DNA of 64,000 bases from Asterias rubens (GCF_902459465.1 NC_047066.1:10109047-10173046), one strand, 5' to 3'; shown: positions 44,025-55,953, numbered from the stretch's first letter. The notes: generated from the sequence alone by a model not told the origin. Numbers and translations: made by a program.

Positions 44025-44195
44025 TAGCCCAAATGGAAAGACAGGAAAGAAGTTTCAGTTTTAGATGTGGGAGAAAAACCCTAGAGATTTATTCCAGGGA
44101 AACCCCACACATTCAGGTAGGGACCGAAAACTCAATCCAGATAGTACCCCCTGTTGGGATTCGAACCAGGGTCACAGAGGTAAAATGCAATGTCA
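44025..44195 (-). mobile_element. tRNA-like SINE copy between GNB1L and DPH1
   Basis: Same family as the 5.3-kb array and its left flank (TTCCAGGGAAACCCCACAC, GGGATTCGAACC...GTCACAGAGGT). Confidence 0.65.
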
Positions 44196-44272
44196 ATATC
44201 TCTCTGTTCCACCATAATGGAAACAACATTTATTCAGGATAATTATTGGCACAAGGTAGTCCACCAACAGAG

Positions 44273-44345
44273 GGCTCGATAGCTCAGTTGGTAGTCATAT
44301 TAATCCGGAGGTCGTTGGTTCAAATCCTGCTCTAGTCAAGTTGTC
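44273..44345 (+). mobile_element. tRNA-like SINE head
   Basis: Contains TAGCTCAGTTGGTAG (A box) and GGTTCAAATCC (B box) 40 bases apart. The acceptor ends do not pair, so it is a SINE or tRNA pseudogene, not a functional tRNA. Confidence 0.6.
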
Positions 44346-44410
44346 TTCGTTCAACCCTAAATCAAGTTTGTAAAATAAGTTTGTAAAACAGTTCACCGTG
44401 CCGTGGACTG

Positions 44411-47400
44411 TCAAGTTGTTTCTCCACTCTCTTGACATGAACAATGTTCACAGGTTCCGCACGCTCCAGCAGATGAACTATTAGTTCCATCTGCAGACTC
44501 TGTAGTTTTGTCGCTCACATCTGCTACTCTTTTTGTGTCCCCTAAACTTTCCACCGCGATAGTCCTGGGAGAAGCTCCAGGAGCGCGTTTCCCGATGGGT
44601 CTTGTTTTTCTTGGTGGCTTTGGGGGGAGGTTGGCCTCATTGTTGACTGCCCAAGGCCCGAGGCTTCCATTGGAGTAGAAATCCATAGGGTAGGTGGCTT
44701 GCCATTCAATTGATTCTAAAACAACTGAAGCCTGTCGGGGGAAAAAAACCACAAACAAATACCTCTTTATTTTGTTTTCTTCGAATCCATAGATATGTTC
44801 AAAGCTCACAGGTACAGGTACATTGATCTATGTGATTGGATGTTGAGCCCAACTTGATAATCAACAGCCCAACTGTAGTCTGTCTTGTTCAAAAGTATAA
44901 TGGGACCGGCAGGGGTTACTCTAGTTGGGCAAGATCTAGGTTGAAATCAGTGACCAAACTGAGATTCAGATATTAATGCCTTTTTAATTACTAAAAACGC
45001 CATTTGTTTAAATAAATGTAAATTCCAAAGTTTTGTTTTAATTCAATTTTTTTTACCCAAAGATTGTATTCCCCTCTCCATGTGGAATATTGAAATTTTA
45101 TCCATTTATATATCTCATGTATTTTGTATAGATTTTGTATTGAATTAAAGCAATTCAAACTGACCAATAATTTGCATTTCACATGTTTTTATCTGTTTAC
45201 ACTGGCATGTTGTTTTAATACATGTTTCTCGTCTGTTTCTTGTCCTAACTTAGGACAAAAGTTTTAATATCTCCTAGGATTAGTCCTAAGTTGGGACTAG
45301 TCCTAACTTTTTGAGAAATCGACCCCTGGAACTGGTTGCCTGGAAATTGCCTTGTGTAACATGGCCTTAAACATCATCTTGTGTGATTTTGAGGCAAGAC
45401 CCTGTAAATAAAATGCCACACTTGACCAGAGTCAAACTTACCTCATATGGTGAAAGCAGAGGTTTCTCAAATGCGTATCCCCAGTCAATGGACAAGCGAG
45501 GGCAGGCTACTTGGATCCATCTGCGAGAAAAAAAAGTGATCAATCACAGGCATTATGTGCTGTAGTCCTCTTCGGGAGACTGCTTTCTTCCATATAATTT
45601 ATACAAAATATTCCCATTAAACGGTTTTGATAGCTTTTTTTAATATCAAGTTTTTGGTCATGACATGAATCCCTACTCACCGTGAATGATGCTATGTAAC
45701 ATAATTTACCTGTAGAAGTTTCAGCCTTATTAGTCGTCAAGAAATTACAGGGCAATGTCCCGAGACAAAAATTATTATTTGGGACATTGTTTTACTCATT
45801 TCTTAAAAACTACAGCACCTCAGCAAGTAACATTTTAAGGGAAGCTTACGACCATCATTATCTTCAAACTGTGCACGTTTAATGTTGATCTGTGGAAGTT
45901 TGTGTTTTGTGTCTCAAAAAAAGTACACAAACCCTTTAAAAACACCTTCCCTTTAAAGGCAGTGGACACTTGGTAATTACTCAAAATAATTATTGGCAAA
46001 AAATCTTTCTTGGTGACGAGTAATAGGGAGAGGTTGATGGTTATTATTATTATTTATTATTATTATTTATTCGGCCAAGATTTCAACAAACAGTACAAGA
46101 TACAATATTGAAATATAAATAAAGAAATATAACAGTATAAGAAACAATGAATGTAAACTTATGACATCTAGAACAATTGTAAACCAATGATTGAGTGAGA
46201 CAGAGCACTGGCAATCAAGCAAGACAATTATAAAAACAGACAGGACAAGCCCATTCTAAGATGGCCAGGATTAATAAAAGTGAACCTAACCACTGTGACT
46301 CGAAAGCCTACCAATCCAATCTTAAAATAGGAATAGAATCTTTAACAAACATTTAAAAACAGTAAAGATAAACTTTGGAAAATATAATAAATATTAAGAA
46401 CAAAATAAATATGTATATGTTAAGAAAAACCTATTTATATGTACATTGTAGCAAGATTATTTGGAAGTGCACATTTGAATTTAAAAAAGCTGACCTATAA
46501 AAGTATTGTGTATAAAAGATTGTGAGAAACGGCTCCCTCTGAAGTGCCATAGTTTTTGAGAAAGAAGTAATTTTCAGCGAATTTGATTTTGAGACCTCAA
46601 ATTTAGAACTTGAGGTCTCGAAATCAACCATCTAAACGCACACAACTTCGTGTGACACGGGTTATTTTTCTTTCATTATTATCTCGCAGTTTTGATGACC
46701 GATTGGGCTAAAATTTTCACAGGTTTGTTATTTTATGCATATGTTGAGATAAACCAACTTTGAATGCTAGTCTTTGACAATTACCAATAGTGTCCTCTGC
46801 CTTTAAGAGTAAAAATTACTTACGCATCAACATCTTGCAGAAGCTTGAGTTTATCTGGGTAGATCTCTGATAGGAGGACCAGCACGTAATCCTTCCCGAC
46901 TGCCTTTAGACGTGTTTGTAATTGCTATAAAAAAAAAGAAAACACCAGAATTTAATCAATTTCATTAATACTACTACACTGGCATGGGCATTTGACTTTC
47001 CTTGTTTCACTATTTCACAAATTTGAAGGTCTCTATTCCTGGAAGACCTTTGTAGTCTATTTTATTCTATTTTGTACAAGTAGCCCAACGAAGCCAGTGT
47101 GTCCCTTTAGCGTTGATGTCTAACACAAAACATAATTTCAGTCAAGTTTGACATTTCTTACCTCCAGTACTTTAGGTGATCCCTGCCTGCCTAGAGTTCC
47201 CATGATGAGACCAAAGCGTTGGGCTTTACAAGCTTGCTTGATGGCTGTTTGTCTCGCAGCGTGCATCCTCTCGGTTTCGTAATACTCTCTGCTGAATACT
47301 TTACTGTACGGATCATACCTTGTGGCATAAAAGGACCAACAATGATTGTAATAGTTGAGATAGATGATATCGTAGTTCTTTTGTGGGTAAATGTATACAA

Positions 47401-50400
47401 TACCATAAAATTACTCAATCGGAAAGTTGCAAGAGAATAATGAAAGAAAAAACATGCTTGTTGCACAAATTTGTGTGCTTTCAGATGCCTAAAAAAAGGC
47501 TTCAGGCCTAAAGCTTTTTATATTTGAGTGAGAAATTTCCTCTTTCTCAAAAACTCATTACTTTAGAGGGAGCCGTTACTCACAATGTTTATAAACAGCT
47601 CTCCATTGATCAATACACATTAAATTTTATGCTTACATTATTTTGAGTAAATACCAATAGTGTCCAGTGCCTTTAATACAATAATAACAATCAGTGGGTT
47701 ACCTGTATGCTGGAATGTCCGGATTGCTTATCATGACAGCCTCGAGGTGGAACCGACCATCTCCTAAATAACTAAACAAAACAGAACAATAATATGTGAA
47801 AGATAAAACAACAATTCTCACTCTTTCATTTGTTTGAAAGTGGACTGACCTGGCATCATACCTGAACATTGCAGTTTATCAATTAGAGCACCATAATTAA
47901 AAATGAATAGTTTTGTTGATCCACTCACCCTTGGTGGAAGACAAAATTTGATTAATTGCTCACTACTAAAATTGATCTAGCTACAACCTTGATTACATTT
48001 ACAAATTGTAATTACAAGTACAGCAAAGTCCGAGTGACTACGGCTTCAGCTATGGCTTTTCAGGGAGCCGGACATAGCCACTGCTGAAACCAATAATCTG
48101 GACACGGCCATAGTCATCAGCCAAACTATACAGTTTTTTAAAATTTATTTTTATGTCAATACTCCTGGTTTTGGAACTGATTCAAAACAGAAGTCAACAC
48201 TGATCCGAATATTCTTTGAAAACATCAGAGCCCAAATTCACGAAGCCAGAATGCACAAAAATCTGCTAAGCAAGGTTAAATCTTGTTAAGCAAAAACCAG
48301 CTACCAGCCAACATTCCATAAAGTTAACATTGATGTTACTGGTGCCCAAATCATTTTTTAGCTTAGCAAAGAAATGTGTCAACTGTCAAGCAGTATTTTC
48401 TGCTAAACAGCTTCATGAAATTGGGCTCTGTTTGTTGAGGTATTGGTTGGAGATCTTACATGATGTTGTCTACGTCACTGAGCCTTGGAGCTGTACAGCC
48501 GAGTATCTCACCGGGTGACAGTGGTTTACATTGTGGGATCTTCACCTTATAGTCATCTTGGAGCTCCTCATAGGCAGACTGCAATGCAATTAAAAAAATA
48601 GTTGGCGGTTAAGTGTCTTTGTTTGGTTTGATCTGGTCACAAGGTCTCACAAACACACGTCTGGAGGCTGGAACAAATGCAAGCCAGATACTTCACTGAG
48701 CCAAAAAGGCGATTGCCTCCATGACCCCTGGTCATTGCCTTGGTGCCCTTGAAATGCTCTAGTAGAAATTTACAATTTCCTCATGGGGTGCCCTTTGCCA
48801 AGGAGAAAAGGCCTTGGTGTCCTTACTTTTTTTTTTTTAAGGATTTTTGAATAGTTGTGTGATATTGTTGCAAACTGTGGCAATCTGTTTGCTGTTTTGC
48901 ATTTATTGGTTGCATTTATTGCTTTCCACCACAAACTCGGGCTGTGACTTTGCGATAGAAAGGACCACTGGCACACTAGCATCCCACTGCTAAAAAAATA
49001 GCTTAGGTCATAATATACCTGTAACGCTGCTACAAACTGGATGGTGCTGACGAGAGCCATAGAGGCACCAGACTGGAAGTTATGCCTGATTGTGTCGACC
49101 AAGTGTGCGGTATCGATCCGAATATCAACAAATACATACAGCATGTTAATTCCCTCAGTGGTGCCGATGGGGACTGTGGGAAATGGAACAGAAAATGGAA
49201 TGGAAAATGTCAGTATTAAAACTAACTCCTAACAACATCTGGAGCTGAAGCTGTGGTTTTCGAAAAGGGCCTGTGGACTTGGAATCTGCATACTAACCCA
49301 GACAGCTGTGGCCATAATGAACCATGAAGTCCGCTCCTAGTGCTTTAGCAGTATAATCATCCACACAGCATGCTCCATACGTCACATCGCCCATAATCAA
49401 TGTATCAGCATCTGTAAATCTACATCATTCAGAGGAAGGTAGAATATGGGTTAGAACCATAGAGCTATATATATGGACAAGAGCGTTTACTTGCTCTGCG
49501 TTTTGAAGCCACCCTGGACGCAGACATGTTTGATGTGTTGCGTGACTACGGAACGATTTTAATTTTAAGAGAACACAAATTGCCGCGAGTTTTTTACATT
49601 CCGCGTGTGCACTTACGTACGCGACTGCCCATTCGCCGCTACGAAAACCGGAAGTTTGACTTTATTGACGTACTAAAAAAGTATACGCGCATTTTAAACA
49701 TGACGCACATGACGCTCGCAGCTTGTATGCTCCTCAGCATACTTGCTGCATTTTTTGGTTCGATGACACATAGAAAAGAACAAACGCATTAACATGCAAA
49801 TAGCCGTACAATTACCGTACAAAAATACAATATACATGTATATAGCTCTATGGTTAGAACCAAATGAAGCGTGTCGTGGGCGGCCTAGCGGTTAAGAGCA
49901 CCGAATTCAAGCTCATCAGCAGAGTATGGGTTCGAGTCCCCGGCGTGACACTTGTGTCCTTCAGCAAGACACTTAACCAGGATTGCTTCGTAATGTTTGG
50001 GAGGTAGTGCTTTCTGCTCTACCAGCCAGGCTTCTGATGGATGATACCCAAGCCTACATCCATATGGACTGTAGAGGGGGTAGCCCCAGGAGTAGGTGGC
50101 AACGGCCCCATGCAAAAGTAAATTGTAGCCCACACCTTGAAGTGGCCTTCATGCCATGTGTATCTGGCGACTTGCATAAAAAAATATATAAAATACACAT
50201 TATGTCACTGACCGTATAACCAAGAACCAAAAGACTTTGTGTTACTAGATTGTTTTAACAAAACTTAAAAGTATTTACTTTTCTATTATATCTGCTATGG
50301 TGCAGGCAAACATCAAGAGTCCCTCAGGAAACTGTAAGGCAACTGTGGAATAAAAAAATCACATTTAGATCATTGTTATATTTGGGCACAGAATACAACA

Positions 50401-53021
50401 ATCAGGAGCTCAGGAGAAACTGTGGACACAAAATTCAACTCAGGATATTATTACCAAGCTGGAAATAAAATCAAGTAGTTACCTCTATTAGCTCCTACAT
50501 TCTTGATGCGCCATATTGTTTTGGGGATTTCAAAGTTGTAGTTCGATGGAAGCTGAAAATAAAAATAAAGGAGGGGTTACAATTTCAGTAAAGATAGTTA
50601 TATCCAATATATGGATGAAAAATGGAGCACAAACTCAAAAATTTGTCAGTGACGTTTCACCACTACACTAGTGGCTTCATCCGACTGGCAACTCATCACA
50701 GCTGGTTTTCTCCTTATATAATTATCAGGGCGTGATGAGCTGGTTGTTACACAATGTATGTAAATCACAATGTACTTAAGTCTTAAGACACTGATATTTT
50801 GAAAGTTAGAGGACTGTGTATAAATATTTTAATGTATTCAGAATCCTAAAACTAACTTTGAAGATTTACGTGTTGTTTTTTTACCTGGCTGATAGCATCT
50901 TTCAGTTCGTGATTGTTGAGGATTTCATCTGGAATTTGATGAGCTACCCTGGAGCCTAATAGAAAAACACAATTGAAAGATTTATAATGAAATCTTACTG
51001 CATAGTCACTAATCTATGACACCCTAACAAATTTACGCCTAAGTAAAAAGATACAAAAAGTCCTTATTAATTGTTAATATTCATAATACCCCAGACAGTT
51101 TCGCCATTCCTGTTGGTGGAGAGCATGTCACAGAGGGGTTAAAGACATAGTTGCGATGTCAGGAGGAGGATTACGTTATCGCAACTAATAAAGACAATAG
51201 CTGGAGCTGTATAAGAGTGCCTTGCTTCGCCTGTTGGGCATGCAAGCTCATTTAGTTACACCAATTTAATTATGCGTTATATTAGGCCGAGTAAACAAAA
51301 AAAATGTTTCACGTCCGGGTTTTTAAAAAAAAGGAGGAAGAGGGGCTTTTTATTTATTTATTTTTTTCAGGTTGGCCACCATTTTTTGTTTAAATGTGAA
51401 ATATCCATTGTTTTTTCTACTGCTGTAATACACAAAACATAAATGAAACAATTTAGTTGAGGCATTCAGACAAGGCATTCAGATTGTTTTTGCTGAGATC
51501 ATTTAAAATAACCCTATTTAAAAAAATAAAAAAATCAAATAAAAAAACATGTTTCTTTTTTTACTTGGCCTTATAAATAGCTATTTAGTACCAGCCTTTT
51601 TACATGCGGCAAGACACACAACCCAACGAGCATGCACCAAACAGAATGTTTAAAAAGTAAGTTTAAAAGAGTATTCCCCTCCCTACTCCTAAAGTAGATA
51701 GTGTCTCTGCAATCATCTCAACTCTGGGCTGGAAACCTCTCGAGGAGCACAGAATGGCTACACGCCTTACTTTACAAGTCCATACATCATAGAGCTGAAT
51801 AAATTCTGACCATCTAAATCAAATCCCAAACAAAATGACTGATGTACAAACTCGCTCAACAAAATCAATATCCTTCATCAGAGCATGGAGGTAGCAATAA
51901 ATTGTACCTCCATGATCAGAGTACCCGCAAACAAGGATTGCTACAAACACTGACTTGCTCCTACCGAAAACTACAGCAGAATGGAACCTCCTCCCACTCC
52001 CAGCTGCTGTGAGAGAAGCTCCCTCACCTGATAGTGATACATTCAAAAAAAGCCTACACAACTTAAACCTGTTAAATATCAAAAGTAGAGCGCATTATAA
52101 TAATTAGAGTCCCCAGCACCACACACCTGCAACCTTTACACCCCTACACTGGGAGATTGATAGTATTGATCCAGATCCAGATCCAGATGACTGTCGATAG
52201 CAGATCGAACCTCGTCATTGATGAGGTTCGATCCGCTATCGTGCCGTTGTGACGTGGAGACAATAGCAGAATGAAACTCATCTTACTTAGAATTAGATTA
52301 GTTGCAATAATGTGACCCTCCTCTCGACTTTTGCTCGGCCGTCGGGAGGAGGGTTATGTTATCGCAACTAATAAGTTCTAGCTGAGTATCCCCTACTCCT
52401 AGAACTATTTCAGTTTCGTCCGCTATCGTCTCCCGTAACTTACACTTACAGGAGACGATAGCAGACGAAACCGAAATAGTTCTAGGAGTATCCCCTCCCA
52501 TGGTATTTACCCCTTCCAAACCAATCAAACTATATAGCACTTTAAAAAAGGAAAAGTTTCCGTATGGCGCCACCACTTTTTCATTCGAAATAAAATAGTA
52601 TCTAATTTACCTGTTTGATATATCCCTTTTTGTAAAAATGAGTGAAAAAGTGGTGGCGCCATACGGAAAGCTATCCTTAAAAAAACCTAACACCCCCTTC
52701 CCCACACTTTTCACACTTTTCACACTTTTCACACTTTTAAGGCCGAGTTTGGATCCAAAGACCCCCCCCCCCTGCCCCGCCCATCCGTCAGGCATGCACT
52801 TTTGCACGTACACATGCATGTGCACACACTAAACAGTCATCTCCTCAGTCAGTTGCAATAAATAACGTAACCCTCCTCCCGACGGGCGTGAAACATCAAC
52901 ACCATGAAACAACACGGTTATTTATAAACTAATGACAGCGCTTACTACCTTTTCCACCAATAATCCGCTTCGGTTTTGAATTTTTGGCTGAAATAACAAC
53001 AGTTTTGTCCATATTTTCCAT
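44411..53021 (-). CDS. DPH1: Diphthamide biosynthesis protein 1, 12 exons
   Basis: Exons in transcript order: 53021-52949, 50955-50885, 50552-50483, 50342-50279, 49419-49298, 49173-49019, 48578-48460, 47771-47703, 47318-47162, 46924-46824, 45520-45442, 44731-44411; phases agree throughout, giving 466 aa. Known: with DPH2 it forms the iron-sulfur, SAM-cleaving enzyme that moves the 3-amino-3-carboxypropyl group to a histidine of eEF2, the first step of diphthamide synthesis. Seen: [21 protein letters not shown], three Cys contexts expected to hold the cluster ([29 protein letters not shown]), plus [10 protein letters not shown] and a Cys-rich tail ([11 protein letters not shown]). Exon 5 uses acceptor 49420-49421 rather than a nearer AG; only this one restores KFTDADTL. 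Intron 1 (2 kb) is packed with hairpin repeats. Head-to-head with SNRPD3, tail-to-tail with GNB1L. Confidence 0.95.
45765..45953. mobile_element. Possible T4 repeat, partial, in DPH1 intron
   Basis: Ends AACACCTTCCCTTTAA at the T1 border; contains ACAGCACCTCAGCAAG shared (inverted) with the copy at 7960. Confidence 0.45.
45954..46806 (-). mobile_element. T1 MITE interrupted by a retroelement fragment in DPH1 intron
   Basis: Left part 45954-46038 and right part 46509-46806 join into one T1 element. The 470-bp insert starts with an ATT microsatellite. Confidence 0.85.
46039..46508. mobile_element. Retroelement-like insert inside a MITE
   Basis: Begins with TTATTATTATT followed by a TTCGGCCAAGATTTC word and interrupts a T1 MITE between its AGAGGTTGATGG and TATAAAAGATTGTG segments. 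A similar start (ATT repeat then TTATTCGGC) lies at 21578-21700. It is probably an antisense LINE/SINE 3' end; no coding capacity was seen. Confidence 0.55.
47405..47676 (+). mobile_element. Partial T1 MITE in DPH1 intron
   Basis: Second-subfamily core (GGCTTCAGGCCTAAAGC) and right end GTGTCCAGTGCCTTTAA; left ~90 bp missing. Confidence 0.75.
48026..48112. mobile_element. Decayed relative of the 38.1-kb palindrome
   Basis: AAGTCCGAGTGACTACGGC ... TCTGGACACGGCC; same terminal words, arms degraded. In DPH1 intron. Confidence 0.5.
48229..48428 (-). repeat. Dispersed repeat R1 in DPH1 intron
   Basis: GCTAAGCAAGGTTAAATC, GCAGTATTTTCTGCTAAAC, ends CATGAAATTGGGCTC. Confidence 0.65.
49458..49852. 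mobile_element. Foldback MITE (CCATAGAG ends) in DPH1 intron
   Basis: CCATAGAGCTATATATATGG to TATATAGCTCTATGG, flanked on both sides by TTAGAA, a likely 6-bp target duplication. An 88-codon open stretch inside is not recognised as a protein. Confidence 0.88.
49866..50190 (+). mobile_element. tRNA-derived SINE in DPH1 intron
   Basis: Best preserved head: GGCCTAGCGGTTAAGAGCAC and GGGTTCGAGTCCCCGGCGTG, then GACACTTGTGTCCTTCAGC body. A Leu/Ser-type tRNA origin is likely. Confidence 0.8.
51680..52085 (+). pseudogene. Degenerate LINE ORF2 3' fragment in DPH1 intron 1
   Basis: Reading the plus strand across frames gives [17 protein letters not shown], then [18 protein letters not shown] and FKKSLHNL, the classic RT C-terminal tail. 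A small deletion near 51772 and several stops break it. It comes from a different lineage than the 12.4-kb LINE. Confidence 0.6.
52194..52241. repeat. Small hairpin in DPH1 intron 1
   Basis: CGATAGC-GATCGAACCTC / GAGGTTCGATC-GCTATCG around ATTGAT, preceded by GATCCA repeats. Confidence 0.75.
52294..52372. mobile_element. Hairpin repeat (TTAGTTGC family) in DPH1 intron 1
   Basis: TTAGTTGCAATAATGTGACC...CTCCTC paired with GAGGAGGGTTATGTTATCGCAACTAA. Relatives at 3443-3530, 51136-51190 and 52849-52885. Confidence 0.75.
52394..52489. mobile_element. Hairpin repeat in DPH1 intron 1
   Basis: Arms of ~39 bases (ACTCCTAGAACTATTTCAG... and the complement) with a 17-base loop; one or two mismatches. 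Confidence 0.85.
52557..52669. mobile_element. Hairpin repeat with GGCGCC ends in DPH1 intron 1
   Basis: TTTCCGTATGGCGCCACC ... GGTGGCGCCATACGGAAA, perfect over 27 bases. A decayed relative spans 58092-58285. Confidence 0.9.
52708..52740 (+). repeat. CACACTTTT short tandem repeat
   Basis: Four near-perfect 9-base units in DPH1 intron 1. Confidence 0.85.
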
Positions 53022-53414
53022 CGTGGTGACTGGTGGTGTCAAGAAGACATTTGCCGTGTTGTTTATCTCCTGTAACATACTCGTTCTCAAATTACTGCCA
53101 CCAGCACAAAAGAATGCACACCAATCTAATTTTACTCTGAGAACGACATCGTCATTGGAAAACTATGGTGTTGTCAAATATATTGCACCCAACAAACGAT
53201 ACGCCTGAATCGTATTTTCACGCGTACATGATTGGCTGAAGTGCATTCACGTTGGCAATCAATTCGTTCAACCACACCGTAAACAAAACGTACGCTGAAC
53301 GTGAGTTTCAAGTACGAAATACAAAACTTCGAAATTTAAACTAGTTAAAATCCATCTCCATCAGCTCGTAGATTTAATAATTTCGCTGAAAACTTTCATA
53401 GACACGAAGTAAAG
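53022..53414. promoter_or_regulatory. Shared divergent promoter region of DPH1 and SNRPD3
   Basis: 393 bp separates the two start codons, which point away from each other, so both transcripts must start here or in upstream leader exons. No TATA box is obvious at a convincing place; the region holds several CG-containing motifs (ACGTT, CACGCG). Bidirectional firing is inferred from layout only. Confidence 0.6.
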
Positions 53415-54741
53415 ATGTCAATCGGTGTTCCCATCAAGGTTTTGCATGAGGCAGAGGGTCATATCGTGACTTGTGAGACGAATACCGGTGAGGTTTACCG
53501 AGGAAAACTCATCGAAGCCGAGGACAACATGAACTGCCAAATGATGAACATCACAGTCACATACAGAGACGGTCGAGTTGCTCAACTCGAGCATGTTTTC
53601 ATCAGAGGTAGCAAGATAAGATTTCTTATATTGCCCGATATGTTAAAAAATGCACCGATGTTCAAGAAGACTGGGAACAAGGGTGGCACCGTAGGAAGAG
53701 GAAAGTCGGCCATTCTCCGTGCGCAAGGTAACGTACAAAAAATAAAAAATAAAATTAAATGTCTGAATTTTTATTTAATTTATTTCATTTGACTTACTGT
53801 TGTAAGTTTGCATTTTCGTGCTGGTTTTCTTTCTCTTTCTTAGTCTTATTGACTTTTGTTATCTATTTGTAATGATAACAGAAAGTGAAGATGACAAAAT
53901 AATAATAAAAAGCCCCAATTGCAATTATCGTATTGTCCGATTAATCCCACACACAAATAAAAATGCCATGCCCATGGTGTTATTATTTAGATCTGCACTT
54001 TGATTATTGATTGAGTTTGAATCAAATATAATTAAGTTTTTCCCTTTGTAGGCCCCTATCCTAGGGGGTTTCTTCATATTTTTGCACAAACTTTAAATAC
54101 CTGCCATCTTGTTCAAAAGAACACATCTGTTTATTTTGTTATTGCCAACAGCAAAAATGATTTGTACTGGATCAAACTTAACGCAAGCATATATTTACCA
54201 AGTCAAGTCTTCCAAATCAAGGATAAAACAAATCAGATTGTATTGCTCATGATGTGCTGTTGGCACCGACATTGTTAAGATGATTAACATCGAAAGGTCA
54301 AAGATTTTTCATGCAACTACACAAAAAATGAGCTTGCACAGAATTGTTGGAACTTTTTCTTAAATTTAAAACAAGCAGGTAGATGACAACTTTATATTTG
54401 CCTTTGTCAGGACATTAACTATCTTTTGCATTTATGTCATCGGTTCAATTGGTCGATAATTGTTTGCAACCCCCCAACAGCTAATTCTACATTCTTATTT
54501 TAAATATCATCACACTTGCTGATGCTATGTCGGCATGGTGGGGCTAGGGTCAGGATTCATTCATTTGGGGGACTCATCCATTTATAATTATGGGGCTCGG
54601 AGGAAAATTCTACCTTTTGTTTATGAAAATTCATTTATATGAAATGTTCATTCTGTTCTCATTACAGCTGCAGCAAAAGGAAGAGGACGAGGCATGGAAG
54701 GTGGACGAGGTCGCGGTAACGTCTTCCAGCGAAGGAAGTGA
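53415..54741 (+). CDS. SNRPD3: Small nuclear ribonucleoprotein Sm D3
   Basis: Two exons, 53415-53727 and 54668-54741, give 128 aa (human SmD3 is 126). Known: SmD3 is one of the seven Sm proteins forming the ring around U1, U2, U4 and U5 snRNA. Seen: Sm1 motif in [19 protein letters not shown] through [14 protein letters not shown] (residues ~1-55), Sm2 motif [16 protein letters not shown] (~59-74), then a GRG-rich C-terminus ([15 protein letters not shown]) typical of substrates for symmetric arginine dimethylation. The intron falls just before the RG tail, so reading through it would give a truncated protein lacking that tail. ATG follows an AAAG context 393 bp from the divergent DPH1 start. 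A polyadenylation motif lies at 54779. Confidence 0.97.
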
Positions 54742-54778
54742 AGAAAGAGAAATGAACTTCGTATAACCAGGACCTGTA

Positions 54779-54784
54779 AATAAA
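54779..54784 (+). terminator. Polyadenylation signal of SNRPD3
   Basis: AATAAA, 37 bases after the SNRPD3 stop codon. It is the canonical hexamer at a plausible distance; later alternative sites are possible. Confidence 0.6.
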
Positions 54785-55458
54785 CTTTTCCGTTGGGTAG
54801 CATTCTACTCAGGAATGTACTAAATGGAGGGTGAACCAGTTTTTGTATGGCTACGCTTGTCAAGGGATCTGTGCGGGATTACGTTCACCGCACCAGTGTG
54901 TGGCATCCTCCACAGGAGTGAGATGGAGCCACTTCCATGGACGGAGCAACTGGAAGTTCTTTACTGATGGCAGCGGGTTAAATTGTTTAGTCCTTCTGGA
55001 GACCAACCACCACACAGTTCTTCTGCAGCATTGAGGCGACTCATTTCGAATTTTACAACTGTGATGGAAGATCTCAACCCCAAGGCCATTGACCTTTCTT
55101 AGCGCCAATCACCCTGCTGATTTCGCTGAATGGCCAAAAGGCATTTCAGTTAAGCAAAATTAGCCATTGAGGAAACGTGATGAGGTCTATGCTTCAATGT
55201 GCTTTTTGTTTTTGTGGGTTTTTTTTCCTCTCTTATAATGTTTGTTTATTTTACCAGTTGTGTATGGCTCAAGGGGAGGGGTATACCAAATTAGGAGATT
55301 TGAGAGGGAATTGGGATGGTGTAGAAATGTCATTCTTCTAATTTAGGGGAAGACCTGTTTCCCAAATGATGAGTTTTTCCATATTAGGGAGCATAGCCTG
55401 AAAAGTTTTTAAAAGTCTAAGTGCAGTTTTAGCCCTGTGGGTCACTGTCTTCTACCTC

Positions 55459-55706
55459 TAAAGGGCTAGGCAATGGAAACTAGTTTGGTAATTACTCAAA
55501 ATAATTGTTAGCATAAATATGAGCAATGGAGAGCTGTTGATATGGTATAAATCATCGTGAGAGAAACAAGGGTGTTTTTTTCTTGCATCTTTGATGACCA
55601 ATTTATTGAAAATTTTGTTTTATGCACATATGTTGGTTGGAATACACCAAGTGAGAATTTGGTCTTTGACATTCACCAAAGGTTTGCAGGTCCAATGCCT
55701 TTAAGA
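55459..55706 (-). mobile_element. Internally deleted T1 MITE, SNRPD3-DENR intergenic
   Basis: Contains TTGGTAATTACTCAAAATAA and the far end TGCCTTTAAG, but the palindromic middle is gone. Confidence 0.65.
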
Positions 55707-55953
55707 CTCAAATATTTTAAACAAGTCTTTTGAAAGAAGAGGTTTGAAACAACAGAGTTTGACAAAAATTCAAGTACGCTTGTTGATCTCTTATGTTAAT
55801 CAAGTACGCTTGTTGCTCTCTTTTATGTTAAAATAATTTTTTTCACACGGTTTATTAAATAACTCTAGGTTTTTGTGTACTTTACTTATTGTATGTAAAA
55901 GCATTTGTACTATTGTAGCTATAGCATTTTAATGGTACAAAAGTGAAGGAGAG

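Noticed and set aside
49526-49792. 88-codon open frame starting [14 protein letters not shown]
   Set aside because: Lies wholly within a foldback MITE; no homology recognised and the sibling element at 41.1 kb lacks it.
49866-49950. Possible functional tRNA genes (also at 362, 16235, 44273)
   Set aside because: A and B boxes are present, but acceptor stems do not pair, loops have wrong sizes, and the sequences continue into shared SINE bodies.
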